Made by a program: the position numbers and the translations under genes. Under the pieces are notes generated by a model. The model ran no database searches. It had not been told where the DNA came from and worked only from the letters and a program-made list of their open reading frames with translations. Source: Anseranas semipalmata (Eukaryota > Chordata > Aves > Anseriformes > Anseranatidae). From it: 64,000 nt of DNA. Each line of letters opens with the position of its first letter. The first letter of the stretch is position 1. Below are positions 55,268 to 64,000 of the stretch, piece by piece. Where the stretch lies: contig VXAA01004383.1 in assembly GCA_013399115.1 (NCBI GenBank), positions 1,356,189-1,420,188 of the forward strand. The letters run 5' to 3'.

Positions 55268-55708
55268 GTAAATAGATTATTGAACTCTCAAAGCATATGC
55301 TTAAGGAATACTTCATTGCAATGATTCATGTTAAATACACATGACGTGGGCATGAGACTGAACGTCTTCACTGAGATCTGAGGAAATGCATTTTACCTCA
55401 GAATTGGTGTAGGTGAAGAGCATGTGTGCACTCTGTTACTGCAGTGGGCGATAAACGAATTGCTGATCTTCACTTGCTTTGGCTCATGTGCCCATATCAT
55501 AACAGACAAAATATTTTTTTAAATTTATCTTTATGTTGTGGCAAATGCAATAGATGAATGTAGGCTTTCAAATGACTGAAGTTAGAGATGCATGGCTTCC
55601 ATTATAAAAACACTTACATTTTAAGTACTTAAAATCATTTGTGGGCAGTAAAGATTAAATGGTTTTATTTTTCTGACCAGCTTTTTTTTGTTTGTTTTAC
55701 TTTTGAAG
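55268..55708 (+). other. GNPAT intron 5, copy 1
   Basis: This 441-bp intron has a gtaaat donor and a cttttgaag acceptor after a T-rich tract. It is repeated at 57062-57502. Nothing else was recognised. Confidence 0.75.
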
Positions 55709-55784
55709 AATGGCTATGCTCCAATTGAGTTTTTCCTTGAAGGGACAAGAAGCCGTACTGCCAAGACTCTGACTCCAAAGTTTG
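55709..55784 (+). CDS. GNPAT: GNPAT exon 6, copy 1 (motif III)
   Basis: This 76-bp exon (25 codons plus 1 base) has acceptor ttttgaag and donor gtaggt. The peptide begins [29 protein letters not shown] is acyltransferase motif III. It differs from the second copy (57503-57578) only at 55747, a silent A/G change in a Thr codon. Confidence 0.85.
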
Positions 55785-55997
55785 GTAGGTTGGTTGAAAA
55801 TTTGGAACTTTTGGTAATTATAATGTTTTCCATAGTGGCTATGTTCTTCCTGAGTTCTTCAGACAGGAAGGAATGTTGAAGTGGTGGGAAATTGGTGAAG
55901 TTGTCAGAGTAGTGAAAAACACTATAGTTAGAGTTCCAAGGCTAAATAAAGAAGGGCAATACATGCCTCTAGCACTCCGCTGCCTTCTCTCCTGTTG

Positions 55998-55998
55998 N
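55998..55998. other. Single N between the repeat copies
   Basis: One unresolved base sits exactly at the junction of the two 1794-bp copies. This is the mark expected where two overlapping contigs were abutted without merging. Confidence 0.97.
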
Positions 55999-56933
55999 AG
56001 ATATTTTGGTTGGGGTCAAAGTTTTTCAGAATTAGGGGTTTGCAGCTTGATTATACTGCTGCATGTGTGTCTCATTTTCAGTTCCTCAGGAGAAAATACA
56101 GTTCTCTGATTGTAGTCATATGTACAACGTGTTGCTAGGGGTTCACAAGATGTGGTATACAAACTCACTCTCAGGGTGGCACTTGTGCTGAGCTCTCCTG
56201 ACCTAGGCAGTAAGTGCCTCTGCTTTGCTAGTTATCGCTTGGTTTCAGGCAGCGTGCACATAGATCCATGGGGATTCACTCAGGGGAGGTAAATGACTGT
56301 GAGTGAGTGAATCCCCGTTCTTCAATGTTTCACTGGCTGAGGCAGCAAGAAGGCTGAAGCAGCAAATGGCTAGCTGCTGTGTAGACTCATTTTAAATGCC
56401 TCCTGAATAAATTTGTTAAGCGTTTCCTGGTTTTGGCAAATTAAATATTGACCATGATTGCTTGAAACTAGAAAATTATCAACAATTTTAGCTGATTTAT
56501 TCTACCGTTCCCAAAGTGATGAGTCAGGCTCTCAGATGGTATAATGTAATGTAATTGGTCAGTTAATTTCCAGGGTTAATTTCTGTGTCTTCTGGGATAC
56601 ATTCAGTGGTAACTGATTTTTCTGAAGATGAGTGAGACAATGTAATTCAAAAAAAAGTAGTCTTCATTATGGCTGAAATCTGGCCGTCTAAATTATTGAA
56701 ATAAATTGCTCTAAGTGAATGCTGTTTACAAAAAAAAAAATAAAAAATTGAAAGCATATTATAACATGCCAATCATGTCTTGAAAGTATTTGCAACAACA
56801 GAATCCTTGAAGGAGACCTCCTTTATTCTGGTAATTGAATCAGTTTATTACAGAAAGTAGTCGATTCCGCTGAAAGATATTAATCAGTAAGTTTTGTGTT
56901 TGTGGTTTTGTTTTTTGTTTGATTGTTTTTCAG

Positions 56934-57061
56934 ATTTCCTAGGAATGAAAATAGTTGGTGAGCTGCTACGAAGGGCAGGTGCCTTTTTTATGCGGCGTTC
57001 CTTCGGTGGGAACAGACTCTACTGGGCAGTTTTTGCTGAATACGTAAAAACTATGTTAAGG
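56934..57061 (+). CDS. GNPAT: GNPAT exon 5, copy 2 (motif II)
   Basis: Same exon as 55140-55267, with the same splice sites and peptide ([11 protein letters not shown]). This copy lies on the side that continues unbroken into the downstream exons, so I take it as the one to keep if the repeat is false. Confidence 0.92.
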
Positions 57062-57502
57062 GTAAATAGATTATTGAACTCTCAAAGCATATGCTTAAGG
57101 AATACTTCATTGCAATGATTCATGTTAAATACACATGACGTGGGCATGAGACTGAACGTCTTCACTGAGATCTGAGGAAATGCATTTTACCTCAGAATTG
57201 GTGTAGGTGAAGAGCATGTGTGCACTCTGTTACTGCAGTGGGCGATAAACGAATTGCTGATCTTCACTTGCTTTGGCTCATGTGCCCATATCATAACAGA
57301 CAAAATATTTTTTTAAATTTATCTTTATGTTGTGGCAAATGCAATAGATGAATGTAGGCTTTCAAATGACTGAAGTTAGAGATGCATGGCTTCCATTATA
57401 AAAACACTTACATTTTAAGTACTTAAAATCATTTGTGGGCAGTAAAGATTAAATGGTTTTATTTTTCTGACCAGCTTTTTTTTGTTTGTTTTACTTTTGA
57501 AG
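57062..57502 (+). other. GNPAT intron 5, copy 2
   Basis: The 441-bp counterpart of 55268-55708, with the same splice sites. Confidence 0.8.
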
Positions 57503-57578
57503 AATGGCTATGCTCCAATTGAGTTTTTCCTTGAAGGGACGAGAAGCCGTACTGCCAAGACTCTGACTCCAAAGTTTG
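57503..57578 (+). CDS. GNPAT: GNPAT exon 6, copy 2 (motif III)
   Basis: Same exon as 55709-55784, with acceptor ttttgaag and donor gtaggt, encoding [18 protein letters not shown] and the first base of Gly. It is followed by about 590 bp of intron to the motif IV exon. Confidence 0.92.
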
Positions 57579-58168
57579 GTAGGTTTGTTGAAAATTTGGA
57601 ACTTTTGGTAATTATAATGTTTTCCATAGTGGCTATGTTCTTCCTGAGTTCTTCAGACAGGAAGGAATGTTGAAGTGGTGGGAAATTGGTGAAGTCTGTC
57701 AGAGTAGTGAAAAACACTATAGTTAGAGTTCCAAGGCTAAATAAAGAAGGGCAATACATGCCTCTAGCACTCCGCTGCCTTCTCTCCTGTTGTAGACTTA
57801 ATTGCATAACTCTTCCCTCTTTTCTTTCTGGAAAATAGGCATCCCCTTACCTGCACAGAAATATTGTAAGTTAACTGTTTGTAAAAGATGTGGGGAATCT
57901 TTAGACAGAAGATGCTGTGCAAGTGCAGAGCAGTGCTATTGAAAAGAGCACAAATAGCTGTTCAAATGCATTGCTTACATTTACCTTCTGTGTTAAAGCT
58001 TGGGCAATGTCTTCTGCTTCTGCTTAGTCGAAGAGAACAAGCATAATGCACACCTATGTACAGCTTCTAAAACTTAGATATCTTTTTCAAAGTTGAATTA
58101 CAGTTGCTTTTCCCTCCTTGAAAAAGACAAGTGATTCACTTTTTTTTTTTTTTTAATCCAATTTGCAG
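57579..58168 (+). other. GNPAT intron 6
   Basis: This 590-bp intron has a gtaggt donor and an atttgcag acceptor after a T-run at 58140-58154. Its first 214 bases belong to the repeat copy. Nothing else was recognised. Confidence 0.75.
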
Positions 58169-58320
58169 GTCTTCTCAGTATTGTGATGGAACCATTTTTT
58201 AAACGTGAAGTCTTTGACACGTACCTTGTTCCCATCAGCATCAGCTATGAGAGGATATTAGAAGAATCTCTCTATGCCTATGAACTCCTAGGAGTCCCAA
58301 AGCCCAAAGAATCTACATCT
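58169..58320 (+). CDS. GNPAT: GNPAT exon 7 (motif IV)
   Basis: This 152-bp exon (two bases complete Gly, then 50 codons) has acceptor atttgcag and donor gtatgt. The peptide begins [20 protein letters not shown], then [28 protein letters not shown] is acyltransferase motif IV. Confidence 0.95.
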
Positions 58321-58410
58321 GTATGTAAATTCCTTAAGAACAGAACATAGGTGGATGTATACGCACCCTTTAGCACTAAAACTTGATTTTTGCTCTTCCC
58401 ATTTTCTTAG

Positions 58411-58541
58411 GGGTTGTTAAAGGCCAGAAGAATCCTCAGCGACAATTTTGGTACCATACACATCTACGTTGGCCAGCCGGTATCACTTAGAACGTTGGCT
58501 TCTGGGAGAATCAATCTATGCCCATATAACTTGGTTCCCAG
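58411..58541 (+). CDS. GNPAT: GNPAT exon 8
   Basis: These 43 codons plus 2 bases follow a 90-bp intron (58321-58410), the shortest in the window, with acceptor ttttcttag and donor gtacca. The peptide begins [20 protein letters not shown], then [20 protein letters not shown]. It continues the catalytic domain. Confidence 0.94.
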
Positions 58542-59208
58542 GTACCATATCTTTCCATGGTTATGCACAGGAAAAGCATTTGTTTAGTCCTCACCAATGT
58601 AAAAAATAATTAAAATTTCTTTTTTACTTTGGTTTCAATTTCTCTCACCTCCCCTCCATTTGACCACTGAAGATGTTTTGTCTGAGCTCAGGGTTATCAT
58701 GCTTGTGACTGTCTGTTTCTGAATCAGGTTGTTACTTCCATTGCTTTGTTCTAGGTTGAGAATGTGCCATTTTAAAAATTTATGATGATGTATGAGCCAG
58801 GCAAAGCTTTGTTTTCTGAGAACTAAATGGTTTTGTTGCTTAAAAAATTCCCTTTCTTTCCCTTCTTGCTTTATTACTGCAAACAGTTATGTGATCATGT
58901 ACCAAGAAGCTGCAGCTATGACTGGATTGGGTGGCTTTGCAATTTGATATACAAAATGTAATGCTTTTGAATTTTTGTTGAGGATAGAGAGTATATAGCA
59001 TCAATACAGAGTTCTGTCTCAAGTATTGCTGTGAATCTGCTGATGTTTTGCTCTGTACTACATAGCATGTAGGTAGAATTACCCTCCAGGTGTTAGGTGC
59101 CGTAAAGTATTTATGGTTCTGGGAGCAATACAGAACAAATGTTGAATATAAGTCACACTCTTCCTTATTTCGTAGCTTTTTAACCTTGAACTGCCTGGTT
59201 CTTTTCAG
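58542..59208 (+). other. GNPAT intron 8
   Basis: This 667-bp A/T-rich intron has a gtacca donor and a ggttcttttcag acceptor. No feature was recognised. Confidence 0.75.
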
Positions 59209-59432
59209 GCATCTTCCACAAAAGCCATCTGAGGATATCCAAGAATTTGTCAGTGACGTAGCTTATAAAATGGAGCTCCTGCAAATAGAAAACATGGTTT
59301 TAAGCCCATGGGTGCTAGTTGCTGCTGTCCTGCTCCAGAATTTGCCAGCCATGGATTTTGAACTTCTAATAGAAAAGACCTTGTGGCTGAAAAGCTTAAC
59401 ACAGACTTTTGGAGGATTCGTTGAATGGCCTG
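59209..59432 (+). CDS. GNPAT: GNPAT exon 9
   Basis: This 224-bp exon (1 base, 74 codons, 1 base) has acceptor cttttcag and donor gtatgc. The peptide begins [20 protein letters not shown], then [20 protein letters not shown]. The end, [12 protein letters not shown], also fits GNPAT. Confidence 0.95.
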
Positions 59433-61890
59433 GTATGCATAGAAAGAGTTGTTTCTGTTTCTTTTGTTGTTAATGAAGGATAAATTATATTTATGTGGAA
59501 GCAGTGTATGGTGACAACTTTACAGATTGTTTTCATAGGTGCTGAGGCATAAATGGATTTTAGGATATGCCAAAAATGGTGCTAAAATAGAAGGGGTTTT
59601 GCCTTAGGCGGTAGAAGATGCTACCTTGAAAAACGTTTAGGTTGAGGCAGGACAGGTATTTTACTGTTATTTCCTGAAGTGTGGAATGAGGGGGAAATTA
59701 TAAACCGTTTATGTTAGGTACTGGGATTTGCCTAATGTCTTTCTGAACACTAAGTCACAGGCAATTACCCAGTCTGCAACAGTAACTCAGTAAAATGCTA
59801 CATTTGTTGCTTGATACTGACTATGGGTTGGTACTGTCATAAAGAACTAGCCCAAACAAATGTGTGAGATAACTAAAATCAAAACTGTAATTTGACAATT
59901 TATTTTTAAATTTCACTTCATTGTTTTGGGGATGCAGTGATGACTTTTGAGGAGGTGGCGTCTTTGTTTTTATATATATATGTGTGTGTGTGTGTATGCA
60001 TATATATATATATGCTGAAAGGTTGATTCTCCTTCCTTTTCTGCACAATTGTTTTAAACATCTCTCTGTGAGCCAAGGTGACACAGGGCATTTGTTTTGA
60101 AGCCTCAGAACATAAGTGGAAAAGCCAGCAAAGAAAAATAGTGTGTGGTGCAAATACCTTTTCACTGTAGGTATATTTAAACTATGGATCTTTGCTTTTG
60201 TAGTCATGTATATAATCAAGGATTGCTCTCAGCACTGCAGTAGAGAAATATGAGCAGGCCACAGTTATAACAGAACTCTCATTTCTGGAAAAATAGCACT
60301 TCTCCTTTCAGGTATCTTCACTGTGGTAAATGCAGATACAGTCTGCCTCTGCCAGGCTGTAAAAAGAGAAATTTCATGGTGATGTTTAAACATCATTTTG
60401 AATCTTACTGTGCAGTAAACTGAAGAATATACTGCATTTGGGTTTTCTTATTTATTTTGTTTTCTATGTAACAATGAATAAGCTTTTGCTTTAGTAGAGT
60501 TGTGGTGTAGTCACGGAATGGAAAATAGGCAATCTACTGAAACTGAGGAAATAACTGAACAGATTTTGTTCGAGTGTGTTGGCCCTGCATGAGGTATCAT
60601 TTGTGTAGAAACAGGGTTTGTTGTGTTGTTTGTTTGTATTGAATTGTCAATAATTTGAAAGAATAAATATTTTTAAAGGTCAATTTGGAGGTGTCACTAA
60701 GTCAGCAACTACACGCACCCTGTCCATTCTTCCATCTCCAAACAGCTAGCTGTTTCTCCTGTTATCGTGCTGGTTGGTTGTTACAGCAGAACATTTGCTT
60801 AGGTGTTCGAAATTTTATATTAAAAACACGAACTGAAAAATGACTTGCTCACACTTCTTATTATTTTATTATACTGAGAAACTTGTGAAAACGTTGGCAA
60901 AGCTGGAATACGGTAGGCTGAAGGAGCAAATAAGGTGCAAGGATGTTCTATGTGAAAGCTAGCATAAGGGGAAAAAATATGAAATATATTTATTTTTCAG
61001 TCAAAGCCAGCATTGATTTGCTATGCTTTTGTTGCTCTGATCATGTAAATTGTATTTTCATGTTCAGTTAGCAGTTTTTATTGCTTCTTTCCTTGCTTGC
61101 TAAAGGGTTCACAATGCAGGGAATTTTGGTAGTTTAAAGCCTAAGTTACTCTAAAAAAAGATGAGTCTATTTCAAGACTTAAAATGCTGTTCTTTATCTG
61201 CCTAAAGTTCGTGGTGTGTTACTCAGACAAAAAAAAAAAAGGCTTTACCAAAGCCTATAGGTTTGCAAAACTCGTCTCTACCTTTGAAGGACTTTCTTCC
61301 TTCTAAAACTTATAAAAAACTAAAATCACACAGTTCCTTTCTTTAGGCTTTTTAAAAGGATTTTAATGAAACAAGAAGATAGTTGGGTTTAAGTGCAAAC
61401 TATTTTCTTTTTGAGCAGGTATATTATGTAATGACACTTCTGTTAGGATTTTTTTAAACTTAATCTATGATGAGGAATTCCTTGTTTATGAGAGTCGAGG
61501 AAAAATATTATGAAGAGTTGTGCATCTGATTCAAAAATTATCGTGTCATAAATGCCTAAGCAAAAGTGTTTCCTTAATGATGAATGTATCCATCAAGCAG
61601 TTCTAGCCTCTTTTATTCGGAGCCTCAGAATCTTTGTTCCAGAGACAAAGGAATTACTTGTTACTGTTAGCAAGTGGAAGAATTTGAAGTGCTTTAATTA
61701 CAAGGATGTCTGAAATTTGTTCTCTCAATCGCATACAATGTCTAGGGTGAGAACATTTTTCTAACTGAATGTTTGATGTAATAATTGGTCCTAAATGATA
61801 AAGCTTAATGAAATACTAGTGTATTTTAGACAGTTTCAACAGAGATATGTTCCCTTTTGCATCTTCCTGAGTGTTGCATTTTCCTGCTAG
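59433..61890 (+). other. GNPAT intron 9
   Basis: This 2.46-kb A/T-rich intron has a gtatgc donor and a ttttcctgctag acceptor. It includes an alternating TA/TG tract (about 59970-60014). No further gene was recognised. Confidence 0.7.
59970..60014. repeat. (TA)n(TG)n(TA)n microsatellite
   Basis: A TA run, about 9 TG units, a tatgca break and another run of TA units. The pure purine/pyrimidine alternation and partial self-complementarity make it prone to length change. Confidence 0.9.
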
Positions 61891-62136
61891 ATAATCTTTG
61901 TGCCAAAAAAGCAATTATGTCTGCCCTCACCCTGCATTCCAACATTGCTCGCCTCGTCAATGGCCATGTGGTCCTCAATGACAACGGAGTGGAAGATGGA
62001 GCCATAGGGGAAATTGTCTTTAAGCGAGCTCTGGCCATCCTCATGTGTGGTACCTACAGAAACCAGTTGCTGAACGTATTTGTGCGTCCATCTCTGGTGG
62101 CACTTGCCTTGCAAATGACACGCAGCTTCAGAAAAG
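61891..62136 (+). CDS. GNPAT: GNPAT exon 10
   Basis: This 246-bp exon (2 bases, 81 codons, 1 base) has acceptor tgctag and donor gtacgt. The peptide begins NLCAKKAIMSALTLHSNIAR, then LVNGHVVLNDNGVEDGAIGE. The end has the conserved RNQLLNVFVRPSLVALALQM. Its first half is more diverged from human than the rest, as I recall it. Confidence 0.94.
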
Positions 62137-63077
62137 GTACGTCTGGGTAGCTTGGAGGGCCCGGTGGCTTTGCTCCCTGCCCTGACCTCAGTGATTGATA
62201 GCGGGAGCTACTTCAGAACTTTGTGCCAGGACTCTGAATAAGGTCTCATGGCGTAAAGTGGATGTGTTGGGAGGGGACAGTGGTATTTTGTTTGCTATTT
62301 TTGTTTACCCCTTGATACTTCTGAAAGTAAGCATATTCTGCTGAGAGAGCAGAGCTAAGATGAGATGATCCCAGTTCTTGTTTACACTGTTCTGCAATCC
62401 AGAAGTAGTTGAGTTTAGAAGCACATATCTAGGAGTGCTTGGGTTGCTTCCCTTGCAGTATGCATTATGAGACTGCCAGAGGTGAAATGGCCCCCAAAGT
62501 GGCAAAAATCAACTTTTGTATTTCAGCTGTTAAATAGAACTGTCTTTGGAAGTGTCTCCTGTCTCTCTAGCAAGGCTTCATTTTATGACAGTGTAAAATA
62601 ACCTACAATGGCTAAGTTTCTTGTTTTGTTGGCATTTAGCAGATCTGCCATTTAGGCTACAAATTACACATGGCTCACATTCATGTATAGTGCAGCCAGT
62701 TCTCAGCCTTTTTCCTAATCCCAGTACTGTCTCTGAAGTGTTTCAGTGCTTTCCAATACTTGGCTCATTAAGTAAAATTTCAAAATGTATACCTTGTTTT
62801 TTTTTTGCAGCATCTGATTATATGGTATTTAATGCATGTTCTTAGAAGCCACAGTCCCCTGTTCTTTCCTTTTAGTAAAAACTGAATTGAGTTCTTTGAG
62901 TACTTGCTGTTTCACTGTGGTGGTTTATATTGTATATGTACTCATGCTTTTAATGTCAAGTCCAAATTTTATTTGAGATAGGTATTCTCTCTAAGATAAG
63001 GAGTAAATGGCTTTTCAATGGCATCCTTTGAAATTTTGTTTTTTTTAAACAACAGTACTTTACAATGTTTTTTTCAG
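62137..63077 (+). other. GNPAT intron 10
   Basis: This 941-bp intron has a gtacgt donor and a tgtttttttcag acceptor. Nothing else was recognised. Confidence 0.75.
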
Positions 63078-63157
63078 AGGAAGTCTACAGCTGCTTCAGC
63101 ATCTTGAGAGATGTTTTTTCAGATGAGTTCATCTTCTTTCCTGGTATTTCGTTGAAG
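63078..63157 (+). CDS. GNPAT: GNPAT exon 11, last one in the window
   Basis: This 80-bp exon (two bases complete Glu, then 26 codons) has acceptor ttttttcag and donor gtaaaa. The peptide begins EVYSCFSILRDVFSDEFIFF and ends PGISLK. Further exons, including the end with the peroxisomal signal, lie beyond base 64000. Confidence 0.93.
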
Positions 63158-64000
63158 GTAAAAACATCCTTTTTAGAAAAATACTTATCGTCCATAGCAC
63201 AGCCAACTGAAATAGCACCTGATTTGGGGGCTGTGCTTAACAAGCACCTTGTGATAAATACCTACGGAGATATCAGCCTGATCTGTAAGTGGGAAGGAGA
63301 AACTAAAAGAGGGTCAGAGTGGAGGTAGTCATTAGGTTAGTTGCAAAACATTGTCTGAATCCACAAGGTTGCATGTGCAATCTTTTTTTTTCTTCTTCCA
63401 GTGTTTAAAAAAAAAAAAAAAAAAAAAGCTGAATTTCCCCAGTTCTGAACTATTAAAATGAACTGTAGCAGAAGTTTATCTTTTTTGCATAAAACTACCA
63501 GTCTTCTAGCATGGATATAAAAATGAGTAGCGAAGTATTTTTTATTTTTATTTTTTTCAGTGAAGTGTAAATACTGTCCTGTGCCTCTGCAGTTATGAAA
63601 GAGACTTTAGGCTGTAAAGAAAAAAGTGTTAACGTGTTCTGGTTGGATTCTTTCACAGATTGGGTGTGTTCTGTCAGCTCAGAAGCAAAACAGGAATTCT
63701 CATTGAGGTTATAGCAGGGTAATTTTTCCTTAAAGCTCTTGCAGATTGTGTAGCAGAGGGTGCACTGCTGCTCTTTCAAAAAGTTAAATGATAGGTACTA
63801 TACCAATTAATGATCAGCCATTGGACGTCCTTGTTATCTTTGACAAATAGAGTATGCAGTTCTGAATTTAAGTACTTACTGTCTTCTGGATGATTGTACT
63901 CCTTCTAGTGCAGCTGTGATCGGTGGCTGTGTGTAGCACCGTACGTGTGGTCTGTGATGCCGGGGCTGCCAGAGCACTGTGCCAACACCTGGTGCTGTGT
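63158..64000 (+). other. GNPAT intron 11, start
   Basis: Begins gtaaaa and runs to the window edge. It holds a 21-base A-run (63407-63427). I saw no exon that continues GNPAT in these 843 bases. Confidence 0.7.
63407..63427. repeat. Poly(A) run
   Basis: Twenty-one A in a row after gtgttt. No retroposed gene or SINE was recognised before it, so it is a simple mononucleotide tract. Confidence 0.9.

Larger units (their letters stand above)
54204..55997 (+). repeat. Direct repeat, copy 1 (1794 bp)
   Basis: It begins agatattttggttgggg and ends ctctcctgttg directly before the single N at 55998. It contains two GNPAT exons. The copy at 55999-57792 matches it along its whole length, with only a few differences that I could see. 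Confidence 0.95.
55999..57792 (+). repeat. Direct repeat, copy 2 (1794 bp)
   Basis: It begins agatattttggttgggg right after the N and continues into unique sequence (tagacttaattgcata) at 57793. Differences from copy 1 that I found are substitutions at 56439, 56446, 56454, 57541 and 57586, an A-tract difference near 56730-56746, and one extra C near 57695. This is roughly 99.6 percent identity. Confidence 0.95.
45537..64000 (+). other. GNPAT: GNPAT gene (partial at both ends)
   Basis: The 3' edge of exon 1 and ten further exons (plus one duplicated pair) encode about 510 residues of glycerone-phosphate O-acyltransferase. This peroxisomal enzyme acylates dihydroxyacetone phosphate in the first step of ether lipid and plasmalogen synthesis. 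The four glycerolipid acyltransferase motifs are in order: HRSYVD (HX4D, catalytic) at about 52498-52515, GAFFMRR in the next exon, FFLEGTRSR in the next, and LVPISISY at about 58225-58250. The exons, counting one copy of the repeat, are ..45580, 48581-48769, 50674-50850, 52456-52585, 56934-57061, 57503-57578, 58169-58320, 58411-58541, 59209-59432, 61891-62136 and 63078-63157. All phases match. The human protein has 680 residues. The C-terminal part, with the peroxisomal AKL-type signal known for the family, lies beyond the window, and the start is in or next to the gap. Confidence 0.95.

Overview
This is a vertebrate genomic window, most likely from a bird. Three multi-exon genes with canonical introns of 0.4 to 6 kb are laid out as TRIM67 (+), C1orf131 (-), GNPAT (+), the gene order I know from human chromosome 1q42. 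A CR1 LINE 3' end at about 18081-18138 and an older CR1-like fragment near 23.4 kb point to a sauropsid, most likely avian, genome. No bacterial, viral or CRISPR content was seen.

Region 1 (1-30849) is TRIM67, a neuronal RING-type E3 ubiquitin ligase of the TRIM9/TRIM67 (class I, COS-box) group. The window opens inside its first coding exon, in B-box 2, and holds nine further exons to the stop codon: coiled coil, COS box, fibronectin type III and B30.2/SPRY. All ten exon pieces join in phase to give 497 residues; RING and B-box 1 lie before the window. Region 2 (30850-39754) separates two convergent genes. It holds the TRIM67 3' UTR, whose end is uncertain, and the C1orf131 3' UTR.

Region 3 (39755 to about 44.9 kb, minus strand) holds five C1orf131 coding exons, giving the C-terminal 139 residues of a small basic nucleolar protein. 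Its 5' exon or exons were not found and probably lie in or beside a 630-base run of N (44907-45536) in a GC-rich stretch. That stretch is the likely shared promoter of the divergent C1orf131/GNPAT pair.

Region 4 (about 45.5-64.0 kb) is GNPAT, the peroxisomal dihydroxyacetone-phosphate acyltransferase that starts ether lipid (plasmalogen) synthesis. The 3' edge of exon 1 and ten further exons are visible; the C-terminal exons are beyond the window. All four acyltransferase motifs are present. Two exons (motifs II and III) occur twice, inside a nearly identical 1794-bp direct repeat whose copies are separated by one N. This is most likely an unmerged assembly overlap, although the extra exon pair would keep the reading frame. 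One GNPAT intron uses a GC-AG splice pair.

The three genes are not known to form a pathway; they are syntenic neighbours. I found no convincing undescribed system. The strongest observations are the repeat, the GC-AG intron and the gap that hides two gene starts.
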